From Paraburkholderia phenoliruptrix (lineage in GTDB: Bacteria; Pseudomonadota; Gammaproteobacteria; Burkholderiales; Burkholderiaceae): DNA of 64,000 bases. The stretch lies in NCBI RefSeq assembly GCF_019511605.1, contig NZ_JAEUAV010000028.1, positions 1 through 64,000 of the forward strand. The letters run 5' to 3'. The number at the start of each line of letters is the position of its first letter. The stretch's first letter is position 1. The position numbers and the translations under genes are program-made. Shown piece by piece: positions 1 through 8,965 of this stretch. The notes below the pieces were generated by a model. The model made no database searches. It worked only from the letters and a program-made list of their open reading frames with translations, and was not told the origin of the DNA.

Positions 1-479
1 GCGGTGGACGGTGGGCGGCCCACATTGTGTAACGCAGGGCTGCCCGACCTTGTCCGTGAAGCAGCGACGGTCGTTTTTGGGGCGACCAGTGAACGAGCCC
101 CTTACAGATCTGCGAGGTGCCCGATGTATGTTGCGGTGCATCTGCCGTGCGGCATTCGCAGACGAAAAATTCTGCAGCGCCCGAGACAGTTGTAACAGCG
201 GCGATTCGCCAGCAAAAGGATGAACACGCAACCATTTCATGCGGAATTGGCTTAACGGTTTATGCGGCGCTATGCGTCGCGAATATCATTAAACAACCGT
301 ATTAAACTGCCGGTCAGTCATAGGTAAAAATTGCTGATTTGACGCCTGTTCTACGCAATAAATCCCGCGGCGCCTTATCTGGCGGGCGTTACAACCTGAA
401 ACACTTTGTTACGGCGCTGTCTGGTTAATTCGCCCACAATGCCCTCAACGGTTTCAACACGGATGTGGCTGGGTGCGTG
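1..479. other. Intergenic stretch without a convincing gene
   Basis: No open frame here has codon use, a ribosome site or recognisable protein features. Around 389-411 two GTTAC words flank a CTGAAACAC element, a spacing that resembles tandem half-sites for an OmpR-type regulator. With the structured stretch that follows, it could be the promoter region of a small RNA. Nothing else is recognised. Confidence 0.4.
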
Positions 480-655
480 GTGTGAGCGGATACGATGCAC
501 TTGCCGGTCGGCGTATGCCGAAGCCCTGAGAAGGGGCATCCTTGCTGGGACCGTAGTCGACGCCGGGTCGTCGTCTCAGTCGGTTCCTACTTTGGTCTCC
601 TCGCGCTAACCCCGTAGCGTGTGGTTTTTAGCGGGCTCCAGGCCCGCTTTTTTTT
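480..655 (+). ncRNA. Candidate structured small RNA ending in an intrinsic terminator
   Basis: The stretch can fold into a chain of hairpins on the plus strand. GATGC near 493 pairs with GCATC near 536, enclosing CGGC-GTAT-GCCG and GCCC/GGGC. GGGACCG pairs with CGGTTCC and encloses CGACG/CGTCG. CGCGCTA pairs with TAGCGTG across 601-622. It ends in the strong terminator at 630-655. No plus-strand gene precedes the terminator and the next gene is on the other strand, so a free-standing RNA is the simplest reading. It does not resemble tmRNA, RNase P RNA, 4.5S RNA or E. coli 6S RNA. The 5' end is a guess. Confidence 0.4.
630..655 (+). terminator. Intrinsic terminator
   Basis: A perfect 7-bp stem AGCGGGC / GCCCGCT with a five-base loop is followed by a run of eight T on the plus strand. 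It ends whatever is transcribed rightward from the region before it. Confidence 0.85.
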
Positions 656-760
656 CGTCTTGCCAAACGTTTGCGCAGTGCAAGATAGCATCTTTTACCG
701 GCCATTTGGCGGCTGTTCGGTATTGTGCCCGCGCTCGGACTCCCATCATTGGATTCAACG

Positions 761-786
761 AAAAGGCCGCCCTGCGGCGGCCTTTT
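761..786. terminator. Bidirectional terminator after the acyl-CoA synthetase gene
   Basis: AAAAGGCCGCC and GGCGGCCTTTT form an 11-bp stem with a four-base loop. Because the arms begin and end in A and T runs, it can work on both strands. It lies 30 bases past the stop of the leftward synthetase gene. Confidence 0.85.
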
Positions 787-815
787 GTAGCGTCCTGGTC
801 GCGGGTGCCATTCAA

Positions 816-2546
816 TCAGGCGGTCTTCCCTTCCTGCAGCTTGAGTTCGTCGATCATGCGCTGGCGCATCACGAACTTCTGCACCTTGCCAGTCACCGTC
901 ATCGGCAGTTCGTCGACGAAGCGGATGTACTTCGGCACCTTGTAGTGCGCGATCTGGCCATGACAGAACTGCTGGATCTCCTCCGCTGTCGCGTGTTCGC
1001 CAGCATGCAGGACGACCCAGGCGCACACTTCTTCGCCGTATTTGGCGTCCGGCACGCCGAACACCTGCACGCTCTGGATTTTCGGGTGGCGGAACAGGAA
1101 TTCTTCGATCTCGCGCGGGTACACATTCTCGCCGCCGCGAATCAGCATGTCCTTCAGGCGGCCGACGATATTGCAATAGCCTTCGGCGTCCAGCGTCGCA
1201 AGATCTCCGGTGTGCATCCAGCCGTCCACGACGCTCTCACGCGTTTTTTCCTCGTCGCCCCAATAGCCTTGCATGACCGAATAGCCACGCGTACAAAGCT
1301 CGCCGATTTCCCCGACGGGCACGACGTTGCCCAGAGAATCGATAATTTTCACCTCGAGATGCGGCTGAATCCGGCCCACGGTGGTGGTGCGCTTATCGAG
1401 CGGATCGGTGGTCGAACTCTGAAACGAGACCGGGCTTGTCTCAGTCATGCCGTAGGCAATCGTGATCTCACTCAGATGCATCCTGGAGACCACCTTCTTC
1501 ATCGTCTCGATCGGGCACGGCGAGCCCGCCATGATGCCCGTGCGCAAGCGTGAGAGGTCGTATGAAGCAAAGTCCGGATGATCCAGTTCAGCAATGAACA
1601 TGGTGGGCACGCCGTGCAAAGCGGTGCACTTCTCCTCGGCGACGGCAGCCAGGGTTGCGGCAGGGTCGAAGCCCTCGCCCGGGAACACCATGTTGGCGCC
1701 CACGGAAACGCACGCCAGCACCGCGAGCACCATGCCAAAGCAGTGATAGAGCGGCACAGGGATGCACAGCGCGTCCTGCTCGCTCAGGTTCATCGCCATC
1801 GCAATATAACGGGCGTTGTTGACCACGTTGCTGTGCGTGAGCGTCGCCCCCTTCGGGTTGCCGGTGGTGCCGCTGGTGAACTGGATATTGATCGGCTCGT
1901 GGCAGGACAACGTTGCAGCTATCGCGTCGAGCTTCGCAACGTCGAGTGTCGCGCGCCCCCGCTCGATCACGTCGGAGAAGCTCAGCATTCCCGGCGTTTC
2001 GGTGTCGCACATGCGAATAACGTGGCGCAACTCCGGCAATCTTGCCGCGTGCAGTTCGCCAGGCGCGTGCGTCGCAAGTTCGGGTGCGAGCTGCTGCAGC
2101 ATTTCCAGATACATCGACGTCTTGAAACGCTCGGCCGCGACAATCGCTTTGCAGCCGACCTTGTTCAACGCGTATTCGAGTTCGGCCAGCCGATAGGCAG
2201 GGTTGATGTTCACCAGCACGGCGCCGATGCGCGCGGTCGCAAACTGGGTCAGCAGCCATTCCACACGATTGGGCGACCAGATACCCACGCGGTCGCCTTT
2301 GACGATGCCAAGCGCCAGAAAACCGGCGGCCAGCACGTCGACTTCTTCGGCGAACTCTTTCCACGTCCACCGAATGCGCTGCTCGCGGAACACCACGGCC
2401 GGGCGGTCCGGGAAGCGCCCGGCGGTCTCGCGCAAAAACTCGCCGATCGTCGCCTCGCTCAACCGAATGTCTGTCGATCCGCGGACATACGAGAGTCCGT
2501 CTTTCGGCTCGATGATTGCGCCTTCGCCCGACATTTGCGTTGCCAT
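816..2546 (-). CDS. AMP-binding acyl-CoA synthetase
   Basis: A 576-residue member of the ANL superfamily, which activates a carboxylic acid with ATP and joins it to coenzyme A through an acyl-adenylate. The phosphate-binding loop FTSGTTGNPKG lies at about 223-233. The hinge region with WMHTGDLA and GRLKDMLIRGGENVYPREIEE follows at about 445-485, and the C-terminal catalytic lysine is in TVTGKVQK near 557. Length and motifs match medium- and long-chain fatty acyl-CoA synthetases of the FadD/AcsF type. The substrate cannot be read from sequence. It stands alone, with an intrinsic terminator behind it, so it is probably its own transcription unit. Confidence 0.9.
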   Translation of the reverse strand: MATQMSGEGAIIEPKDGLSYVRGSTDIRLSEATIGEFLRETAGRFPDRPAVVFREQRIRWTWKEFAEEVDVLAAGFLALGIVKGDRVGIWSPNRVEWLLTQFATARIGAVLVNINPAYRLAELEYALNKVGCKAIVAAERFKTSMYLEMLQQLAPELATHAPGELHAARLPELRHVIRMCDTETPGMLSFSDVIERGRATLDVAKLDAIAATLSCHEPINIQFTSGTTGNPKGATLTHSNVVNNARYIAMAMNLSEQDALCIPVPLYHCFGMVLAVLACVSVGANMVFPGEGFDPAATLAAVAEEKCTALHGVPTMFIAELDHPDFASYDLSRLRTGIMAGSPCPIETMKKVVSRMHLSEITIAYGMTETSPVSFQSSTTDPLDKRTTTVGRIQPHLEVKIIDSLGNVVPVGEIGELCTRGYSVMQGYWGDEEKTRESVVDGWMHTGDLATLDAEGYCNIVGRLKDMLIRGGENVYPREIEEFLFRHPKIQSVQVFGVPDAKYGEEVCAWVVLHAGEHATAEEIQQFCHGQIAHYKVPKYIRFVDELPMTVTGKVQKFVMRQRMIDELKLQEGKTA

Positions 2547-2741
2547 GGTGCTGTCTCCGTGAGCAGGATCGCCCTATTGAAATGAATTTGAAACCGATTG
2601 TGCCACCGGCGCGCGCCCGTTCGGCATCAAGTCTTACCCGCAGGGAGCCAGCGCCTCCCGCCACACGTCTCGCCGCAGTTGCACCGCCGGTTCGGCGACA
2701 GACAATCTCGCTGACCTTTCCGTAAACGTCAAGTCATAGTC

Positions 2742-2771
2742 AAAAAAAAGCAGCCACACGGGCCGCTTTTT
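2742..2771 (-). terminator. Terminator of the atp operon
   Basis: Read leftward, AAAAAGCGGCC pairs with GGCTGCTTTTT, with one G-U pair, and is followed by eight T. It lies just past the atpC stop and closes the ATP synthase operon. Confidence 0.85.
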
Positions 2772-2787
2772 CTTTGATACGTGCTGC

Positions 2788-3213
2788 TTAGTTTTGACTG
2801 CGCAGCTTGCGCAGACGCTGGATCGCAGCGAGTTGAGCCGTCGCATACGCCAGTTCCGCCTGAGCGGTCGCGTATTCGAGGTTTGAGCCCGTGTTCTGCA
2901 GTGCTTCTTCCGCACGCTTGCGCGCGTCTTCAGCCTTGGCTTCGTCGAGATCCTTGCCGCGAATAGCCGTGTCGGCGAGAACCGTCACAGCGCCTGGCTG
3001 GATTTCAAGTATGCCGCCGGCGACGAACACAAACTCTTCTTCGCCGTTTTCAGCCTCGATACGCACCGCGCCCGGACGGATCCGCGTGATAAGCGGCGTG
3101 TGGCCCGGCAGAATGCCGAGTTCACCCGCTTCGCCCGGCAGCGCGACGAACTTCGCCTGGCCCGAGAAGATCTGCTCTTCCGCGCTGACGACGTCTACTT
3201 TGATAGTTGCCAT
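2788..3213 (-). CDS. atpC: ATP synthase F1 subunit epsilon
   Basis: The epsilon subunit (141 residues) links the rotor ring to the central stalk and can inhibit ATP hydrolysis. The N-terminal beta-sandwich domain covers about residues 1-88 (IKVDVVSAEEQIFSG, then LPGEAGELGILPGHTPL). The C-terminal helical hairpin is rich in Ala, Glu and Lys and ends in IQRLRKLRSQN. It is the last gene of atpIBEFHAGDC, starts 111 bases after atpD ends, and is followed by the operon terminator. Confidence 0.97.
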   Translation of the reverse strand: MATIKVDVVSAEEQIFSGQAKFVALPGEAGELGILPGHTPLITRIRPGAVRIEAENGEEEFVFVAGGILEIQPGAVTVLADTAIRGKDLDEAKAEDARKRAEEALQNTGSNLEYATAQAELAYATAQLAAIQRLRKLRSQN

Positions 3214-3324
3214 ATGTGTCGACTCCTGTGGCGGGTTGAGCGTAGTGAAGACGCCGGCTGTGCGACAACCGCCACTCGGCAGTTATCGCGCGGACGCCGG
3301 CGCCCGCTTCGTTACACCCGACCT

Positions 3325-4719
3325 TTACTGGATCTTCTTGGCCTTTTCGAAGGCTTCGTCGATCGTGCCGACCATGTAGAAGGCTTGTTCCGGCAGGTGG
3401 TCGCACTCGCCTTCAACGATCATCTTGAAGCCGCGGATCGTTTCCTTCAGCGGAACGTACTTGCCCGGCGAACCCGTGAACACTTCAGCGACGTGGAACG
3501 GCTGCGACAGGAAACGCTGGATCTTACGAGCGCGCGCCACGGCGAGCTTGTCTTCCGGCGCCAGTTCGTCCATGCCCAGAATCGCAATAATGTCGCGCAA
3601 TTCCTTGTAGCGCTGCAGCGTTTGCTGCACGCCGCGCGTGATCGAGTAGTGCTCTTCGCCGATCACGTTCGGATCGATCTGACGCGAGGTCGAGTCAAGC
3701 GGGTCCACGGCCGGATAGATACCCAGCGAAGCGATGTCACGCGACAACACGACGGTTGCGTCCAGGTGGCCGAAGGTCGTAGCCGGCGACGGGTCGGTCA
3801 AGTCGTCCGCAGGGACGTACACGGCCTGAACCGACGTGATCGAGCCGGTCTTGGTCGACGTAATACGTTCTTGCAGCTTGCCCATTTCTTCAGCCAACGT
3901 CGGCTGATAGCCCACTGCCGACGGCATACGGCCGAGCAGCGCCGACACTTCGGTACCGGCCAGCGTGAAACGGTAGATGTTGTCCACGAAGAACAGCACG
4001 TCGAGGCCTTCGTCACGGAAATGCTCAGCCATCGTCAGGCCGGTCAGCGCGACGCGCAGACGGTTGCCCGGCGGCTCGTTCATCTGGCCGTAGACCAGCG
4101 CGACCTTGTCCAGAACGTTCGAGTCCTTCATTTCGTGATAGAAGTCGTTCCCTTCACGGGTACGCTCGCCAACACCCGCGAACACGGAGTAACCGCCGTG
4201 CTCCTTCGCGATGTTGTTGATCAGTTCCATCATGTTCACGGTCTTGCCCACGCCTGCGCCACCGAACAGACCCACTTTGCCGCCCTTGGCGAACGGGCAG
4301 ATCAGGTCGATAACCTTGATACCCGTTTCGAGCAGTTCGGTCGACGGCGACAGTTCGTCGAACGCCGGTGCCTTCTGGTGGATCGAGCGCATGTTGTCGC
4401 TTGCGATCGGGCCGGCTTCGTCGATCGGACGACCCAGCACGTCCATGATGCGGCCGAGCGTCGGCTTGCCGACGGGCACGCTGATCGGCTTGCCGGTGTT
4501 CTTGACGACCGTGCCACGGCGCAGGCCGTCCGATGCACCCAGACAGATGGTACGGACAACGCCGTCGCCCAGCTGCTGCTGGACTTCGAGGGTCAGTTCC
4601 GAACCTTCCAGAATGAGCGCGTCGTAAACTTTCGGCATGTCCGAACGCGGGAACTCCACGTCGATCACCGCGCCGATGCACTGTACGATCTTGCCTTCTA
4701 CCAAAGCAGTAGTACTCAT
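3325..4719 (-). CDS. atpD: ATP synthase F1 subunit beta
   Basis: The catalytic beta subunit (464 residues) of the F1 head. It has the P-loop GGAGVGKT at 153-160, the GERTREGNDFYHEM segment holding the catalytic glutamate near 187, and the conserved ALLGRMPSAVGYQPTL region. Length and content are standard. It sits between atpG and atpC, with a 125-base gap after atpG that is longer than the other gaps in the operon. Confidence 0.98.
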   Translation of the reverse strand: MSTTALVEGKIVQCIGAVIDVEFPRSDMPKVYDALILEGSELTLEVQQQLGDGVVRTICLGASDGLRRGTVVKNTGKPISVPVGKPTLGRIMDVLGRPIDEAGPIASDNMRSIHQKAPAFDELSPSTELLETGIKVIDLICPFAKGGKVGLFGGAGVGKTVNMMELINNIAKEHGGYSVFAGVGERTREGNDFYHEMKDSNVLDKVALVYGQMNEPPGNRLRVALTGLTMAEHFRDEGLDVLFFVDNIYRFTLAGTEVSALLGRMPSAVGYQPTLAEEMGKLQERITSTKTGSITSVQAVYVPADDLTDPSPATTFGHLDATVVLSRDIASLGIYPAVDPLDSTSRQIDPNVIGEEHYSITRGVQQTLQRYKELRDIIAILGMDELAPEDKLAVARARKIQRFLSQPFHVAEVFTGSPGKYVPLKETIRGFKMIVEGECDHLPEQAFYMVGTIDEAFEKAKKIQ

Positions 4720-4844
4720 CGCTTTTCCTTTAGATACTCAATTCTTCACTCGCGCAAAGGCGCTGTTTCGATGGGATCGCCCAGACCGTTGCCTAGACGG
4801 TGCGCCACACGGGCGCACACGAAGCGGCGTGTCCGACCTGAAGG

Positions 4845-5729
4845 TCAGACTGCCGCCGCGCCACCGACGATTTCCGACAGTTCTTTCGTGATCGCGGCCT
4901 GACGGCTCTTGTTGTACACAAGCTGCAGTTCGTTGATGACCGACTTCGCGTTGTCCGAAGCGGCCTTCATTGCGACCATGCGGGCCGACTGCTCCGACGC
5001 CATGTTCTCCGCGACGGCCTGATAGACCAGCGCCTCGACATAACGCACCAGCAGTTCGTCCACCACTGCCTGCGCATCCGGCTCGTAGATGTAGTCCCAC
5101 TGGGTGCTCGGCGTCGCGCCCTGCTCTTCCTTGCGCTCGAACTGATCTGCCGCGAGCGGCAGCAGTTGCTCGATCACCGGCTCCTGCTTCATCGTGTTGA
5201 CGAAGCGCGTGTATGCGAGATACACCGCCGAAACCTTGCCTTCCGAGTACAGATCGAGTTGCACCTTCACCGCGCCGATCAGCTTTTCCAGATGCGGCGT
5301 ATCGCCCAGATGCACGACATTCGATACCACCTTGGCGCGCAAGCGGTTCAGGAAACCCAGACCCTTGGTGCCGATCGCGGTCGCCTCGATCGTCTTGCCC
5401 TGTCCTTCCAGTTCCTTGAACTTCTGCAGCGCCGCCCGCAACACGTTGGTGTTCATACCACCGCACAGACCCTTGTCGGTCGTGACGAGGATGATGCCCG
5501 CCGTCTTCGCGCCTTCGTTCGACACCATGAACGGGTGACGATACTCGGGGTTCGCACGGCTCATGTGTGCAGCGATATCGCGGACCTTGTCGGCATACGG
5601 GCGAGCAGCGCGCATGCGCTCCTGAGCGCGGCGCATCTTCGATGCCGCCACCATCTCCATCGCTTTCGTGATCTTGCGCGTGTTTTGCACGCTCTTGATC
5701 TTGCCGCGAATTTCCTTCATTCCAGCCAT
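4845..5729 (-). CDS. atpG: ATP synthase F1 subunit gamma
   Basis: The gamma subunit forms the rotating central shaft. I chose the ATG at 5729 (294 residues, MAGMKEIRGKIKSVQNTRKI) because AAGGAG lies a few bases upstream and this N-terminus is the family norm. An upstream in-frame start would add 19 unrelated residues. The N-terminal helix (ITKAMEMVAASKMRRAQ) and the C-terminal helix (NAKSVINELQLVYNKSRQAA, then ITKELSEIVGGAAA) make the coiled coil. It lies between atpA and atpD. Confidence 0.97.
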   Translation of the reverse strand: MAGMKEIRGKIKSVQNTRKITKAMEMVAASKMRRAQERMRAARPYADKVRDIAAHMSRANPEYRHPFMVSNEGAKTAGIILVTTDKGLCGGMNTNVLRAALQKFKELEGQGKTIEATAIGTKGLGFLNRLRAKVVSNVVHLGDTPHLEKLIGAVKVQLDLYSEGKVSAVYLAYTRFVNTMKQEPVIEQLLPLAADQFERKEEQGATPSTQWDYIYEPDAQAVVDELLVRYVEALVYQAVAENMASEQSARMVAMKAASDNAKSVINELQLVYNKSRQAAITKELSEIVGGAAAV

Positions 5730-5868
5730 TGCTTGCTCCTTGTCGGCCCGAGTGAGCGCCGTATTGCCTACCCGGGTCCCATGCAAAGCGATCGAAGCAG
5801 CGCGTCAGCATTCACACGCAGCGCGCGCCGCTTCGACGTCCGCTTATGCCTTGCGGATCACTTGCGGA

Positions 5869-7410
5869 TCAATAAGCGCCGGATTTCTTGAAGTCTTTGA
5901 GGGCCGTGTGCAGCAGGCCTTCGTCGTCCTTCGAGAGTTCCTTGTTGTCTTCGACGCGCTTGACCAGGTCAGCGTGGCTCGACTTCAGGTATTCGCGCAG
6001 GCCCTTTTCGAACGGCAGAACTTGCGACACTTCCAGATCGTCGAGGTAGCCATTGTTCGCCGCGAACAGCGAGATAGCCAGTTCCCACACCTGCAGCGGC
6101 TGATATTGCGGCTGCTTCAGCAGTTCCGTCACGCGGCGGCCGCGCTCCAGTTGCTTGCGGGTGGCTTCGTCGAGGTCCGACGCGAACTGCGCGAACGCTG
6201 CGAGTTCGCGGTACTGTGCGAGGTCGGTACGGATACCGCCCGACAGCTTCTTCACGACCTTGGTCTGAGCCGCACCACCAACGCGCGACACCGACACACC
6301 GGCGTTAATTGCCGGGCGGATACCTGCGTTGAAGAGGTCGGTTTCCAGGAAGATCTGGCCGTCGGTAATCGAAATTACGTTCGTCGGCACGAATGCGGTC
6401 ACGTCGCCGGCCTGCGTTTCAATGACCGGCAGTGCCGTCAGCGAACCGCTCTTGCCCTTCACCTCACCGTTGGTGAACTTCTCGACGTACTCTTCCGAGA
6501 CGCGAGCAGCACGCTCCAACAGACGCGAGTGAAGATAGAACACGTCGCCCGGATACGCTTCACGACCCGGCGGACGGCGCAGCAGCAGCGAGATCTGACG
6601 GTATGCCCAAGCCTGCTTGGTCAAGTCGTCGTAAACGATCAGCGCGTCCTGGCCGCGGTCGCGAAAGTATTCGCCCATCGTGCAGCCGGCGTACGGTGCC
6701 AGGTACTGCATGGCAGCCGATTCCGAAGCGGAAGCAGCGACGACGATCGTGTATTCCAGCGCACCTGTTTCTTCCAGCTTGCGCACCACGTTCATGATCG
6801 ACGAAGCCTTCTGGCCGATCGCGACGTAAATACAGAAGAGGTTCTTGCCCTTCTGGTTGATGATCGCGTCGACTGCGACTGCGGTCTTGCCGCACTGGCG
6901 GTCGCCGATGATCAGCTCACGCTGGCCACGGCCAACCGGCACCATCGCGTCGATCGACTTCAGACCGGTTTGGACCGGTTCCGAAACCGACTTACGCCAG
7001 ATCACGCCCGGAGCGATCTTTTCGATTGCGTCGGTCTTCTTCGCGTTGATCGGGCCCTTGCCGTCGATCGGGTTGCCGAGTGCGTCGACCACGCGGCCGA
7101 GCAGTTCCGGGCCCACCGGCACTTCGAGAATGCGGCCCGTCGTCTTGACGATGTCGCCTTCCGAGATGTGCTCGTACTCGCCCAGAATCACGGCGCCGAC
7201 GGAGTCGCGCTCGAGGTTCAGTGCGAGGCCGAACGTGTTGCCCGGAAATTCGAGCATTTCGCCCTGCATCACTTCCGACAGACCGTGAATACGCACGATA
7301 CCGTCGGTCACGGAGATCACGGTGCCCTGGTTGCGAACGTCTGCGCTCGCTTCAAGGCCCTGGATCCGGCTCTTGATCAGCTCGCTGATCTCAGAGGGAT
7401 TGAGTTGCAT
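5869..7410 (-). CDS. atpA: ATP synthase F1 subunit alpha
   Basis: The non-catalytic nucleotide-binding alpha subunit (513 residues). The P-loop GDRQCGKT is at 169-176, the N-terminal delta-binding segment begins MQLNPSEISELIKSRI, and the C-terminal helical domain follows. Length and order are normal. It starts 55 bases after atpH and precedes atpG. Confidence 0.98.
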   Translation of the reverse strand: MQLNPSEISELIKSRIQGLEASADVRNQGTVISVTDGIVRIHGLSEVMQGEMLEFPGNTFGLALNLERDSVGAVILGEYEHISEGDIVKTTGRILEVPVGPELLGRVVDALGNPIDGKGPINAKKTDAIEKIAPGVIWRKSVSEPVQTGLKSIDAMVPVGRGQRELIIGDRQCGKTAVAVDAIINQKGKNLFCIYVAIGQKASSIMNVVRKLEETGALEYTIVVAASASESAAMQYLAPYAGCTMGEYFRDRGQDALIVYDDLTKQAWAYRQISLLLRRPPGREAYPGDVFYLHSRLLERAARVSEEYVEKFTNGEVKGKSGSLTALPVIETQAGDVTAFVPTNVISITDGQIFLETDLFNAGIRPAINAGVSVSRVGGAAQTKVVKKLSGGIRTDLAQYRELAAFAQFASDLDEATRKQLERGRRVTELLKQPQYQPLQVWELAISLFAANNGYLDDLEVSQVLPFEKGLREYLKSSHADLVKRVEDNKELSKDDEGLLHTALKDFKKSGAY

Positions 7411-7465
7411 TATTCGCTCCTGATAGTCAATTCTGTTGCGTGCCAGCCGCCTGGCGCGAGGCGCT

Positions 7466-8005
7466 TCAGGCCGTCAGAGCCGTTTGCATGCTGGCAAGCC
7501 GCGCGCGGACCGAGGTATCGAGCACTTCGTCGCCGACCGTCACGCGCACGCCGCCGATCAGCGACGAATCGACCTCGACCGTCGGCTTCAGCTTGCGTTT
7601 GAACTTGCGTTCGAGACTTGCGACGAGGTCGTTCAACTGCGCGCCTTCGAGCGGGAATGCGCTGGTAATCAGCACATCGGCCGCCCCTTCGCGGGCGTTC
7701 TTCAACTCTTCGAACTGCGCGGCGATTTCCGGCAGCAATTGCAGGCGATGGTTGTCCACCAGCATTTGCACCAGATTCTTCGCTTGCGCGTTGTCCTTGA
7801 GCGGCGACTTGACCGCAGCCAGCAGCAGTTCGCTGACCTGGGCGCGGCTTACTTTCGGGCTCGAGGCGATCGACAGCACTTCGGGCAGACGCGCAACCTG
7901 TGCCAGCTCCTGCACGAGCGTGGACCAGGCGGCGATGTCACCAGCTTCGGCCACGCCAAACAGCGCTTCTGCGTACGGACGGGCGATGGTTGCAAGTTCG
8001 GCCAT
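7466..8005 (-). CDS. atpH: ATP synthase F1 subunit delta
   Basis: The delta subunit (179 residues) joins the alpha/beta head to the b-subunit stator. It begins MAELATIARPYAEALF, the usual start, and carries the C-terminal LIGGVRVTVGDEVLDTSVR signature. The gap from the atpF stop is two bases, so translation is probably coupled. Confidence 0.97.
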   Translation of the reverse strand: MAELATIARPYAEALFGVAEAGDIAAWSTLVQELAQVARLPEVLSIASSPKVSRAQVSELLLAAVKSPLKDNAQAKNLVQMLVDNHRLQLLPEIAAQFEELKNAREGAADVLITSAFPLEGAQLNDLVASLERKFKRKLKPTVEVDSSLIGGVRVTVGDEVLDTSVRARLASMQTALTA

Positions 8006-8007
8006 GA

Positions 8008-8478
8008 TCAGAGCTCAGCTTTCAGTTGATTCAGCAGGTCAGCGTGCGCTGCCTGGTCGACTTCGCGCTTCAGGATCTGTTCGGCGCCCTTCACTGCGAG
8101 TGCAGCGACTTCGCCGCGCAGCGTTTCGCGCGCCTTGACCACTTGCTGCTCCGCGTCGGCCTTCGCTTGCGCGATGATGCGAGCGGCTTCAGCTTGCGCT
8201 TGAGCCTTGATTTCGTCAGCGACTGCAACAGCGCGCTTTTCTGCGTCGGCAATACGTTGCTGACCGTCGTTGCGTGCCTTGGCGAGTTCCTGGTCGACGC
8301 GCTTGTGAGCGGCTTCCAGTTCTGCCTTGCCCTTTTCGGCAGCCGACAAACCGTCAGCGATCTTCTTCGAGCGCTCGTCGAGGGCGTTGATCAGCGGCGG
8401 CCACACGAACTTCATCGTGAACCACGCGAGGATCAGGAACACGACCATTTGCGCAAACAGGGTTGCGTTGAGATTCAC
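8008..8478 (-). CDS. atpF: ATP synthase Fo subunit b
   Basis: Subunit b (156 residues) forms the peripheral stalk. One membrane helix lies at about 6-26 (LFAQMVVFLILAWFTMKFVW). A long Ala-, Glu- and Lys-rich helix runs to the C-terminus and dimerises as a coiled coil. It lies between atpE and atpH. Confidence 0.97.
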   Translation of the reverse strand: MNLNATLFAQMVVFLILAWFTMKFVWPPLINALDERSKKIADGLSAAEKGKAELEAAHKRVDQELAKARNDGQQRIADAEKRAVAVADEIKAQAQAEAARIIAQAKADAEQQVVKARETLRGEVAALAVKGAEQILKREVDQAAHADLLNQLKAEL

Positions 8479-8613
8479 GGTGTTTCCTTAAACGTTGCTA
8501 GTTCGGAAAGTGAAACGGCAAGGCGCTCATCGATTCAGTGCTCGATCAGCGCCCAAGTGCCCGTTCCGCCCTGCGCCTTTAGTTATAGCTCAGGCGCAAA
8601 CTTCCGAGGAACC

Positions 8614-8883
8614 TCAGCCTGCCAGCTTCGACAGCAGCGGGTTCGCGAACGCAAACAGCATTGCCACACCAACGCCAATCAGGAACGCCGCATCGATCAG
8701 ACCAGCCAGCAGGAACATCTTGGTTTGCAGCGGGTTCATCAGTTCCGGCTGACGGGCACATGCTTCGATGTACTTGCCGCCCATCAGGCCGATACCGATA
8801 CAGGCGCCGATTGCACCCAGGCCGATGATGATGCCGATACCGATGGCGGTCAGACCCTGGATGTTGGCGATGAAAGCTTGCAT
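8614..8883 (-). CDS. atpE: ATP synthase Fo subunit c
   Basis: The rotor-ring proteolipid (89 residues): two membrane helices joined by the polar loop ARQPEL. The ion-binding carboxylate is Asp64 in GLIDAAFLI. The Na+-type ligand pattern is not seen, so proton coupling is expected. I start at the ATG at 8883 because AAGGAG is five bases upstream. A GTG two codons earlier is the alternative. Confidence 0.97.
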   Translation of the reverse strand: MQAFIANIQGLTAIGIGIIIGLGAIGACIGIGLMGGKYIEACARQPELMNPLQTKMFLLAGLIDAAFLIGVGVAMLFAFANPLLSKLAG

Positions 8884-8965
8884 GATCACTCCTTTGTGAA
8901 AAGTCTTTTAGAACTGGTTGGAACTGGGATTTGAAAAACTACGATTCTTTCTACGGCAGCGCAGG

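Noticed and set aside
1..660. tmRNA, RNase P RNA, 4.5S RNA or 6S RNA in the left end
   Set aside because: None of the conserved sequence signatures I know for these RNAs is present.
3100..7602. Very long open frames opposite the atpD and atpA genes
   Set aside because: They are shadows caused by high GC at third codon positions. The encoded sequences are Arg/His-rich without domains, and the atp genes on the other strand are certain.
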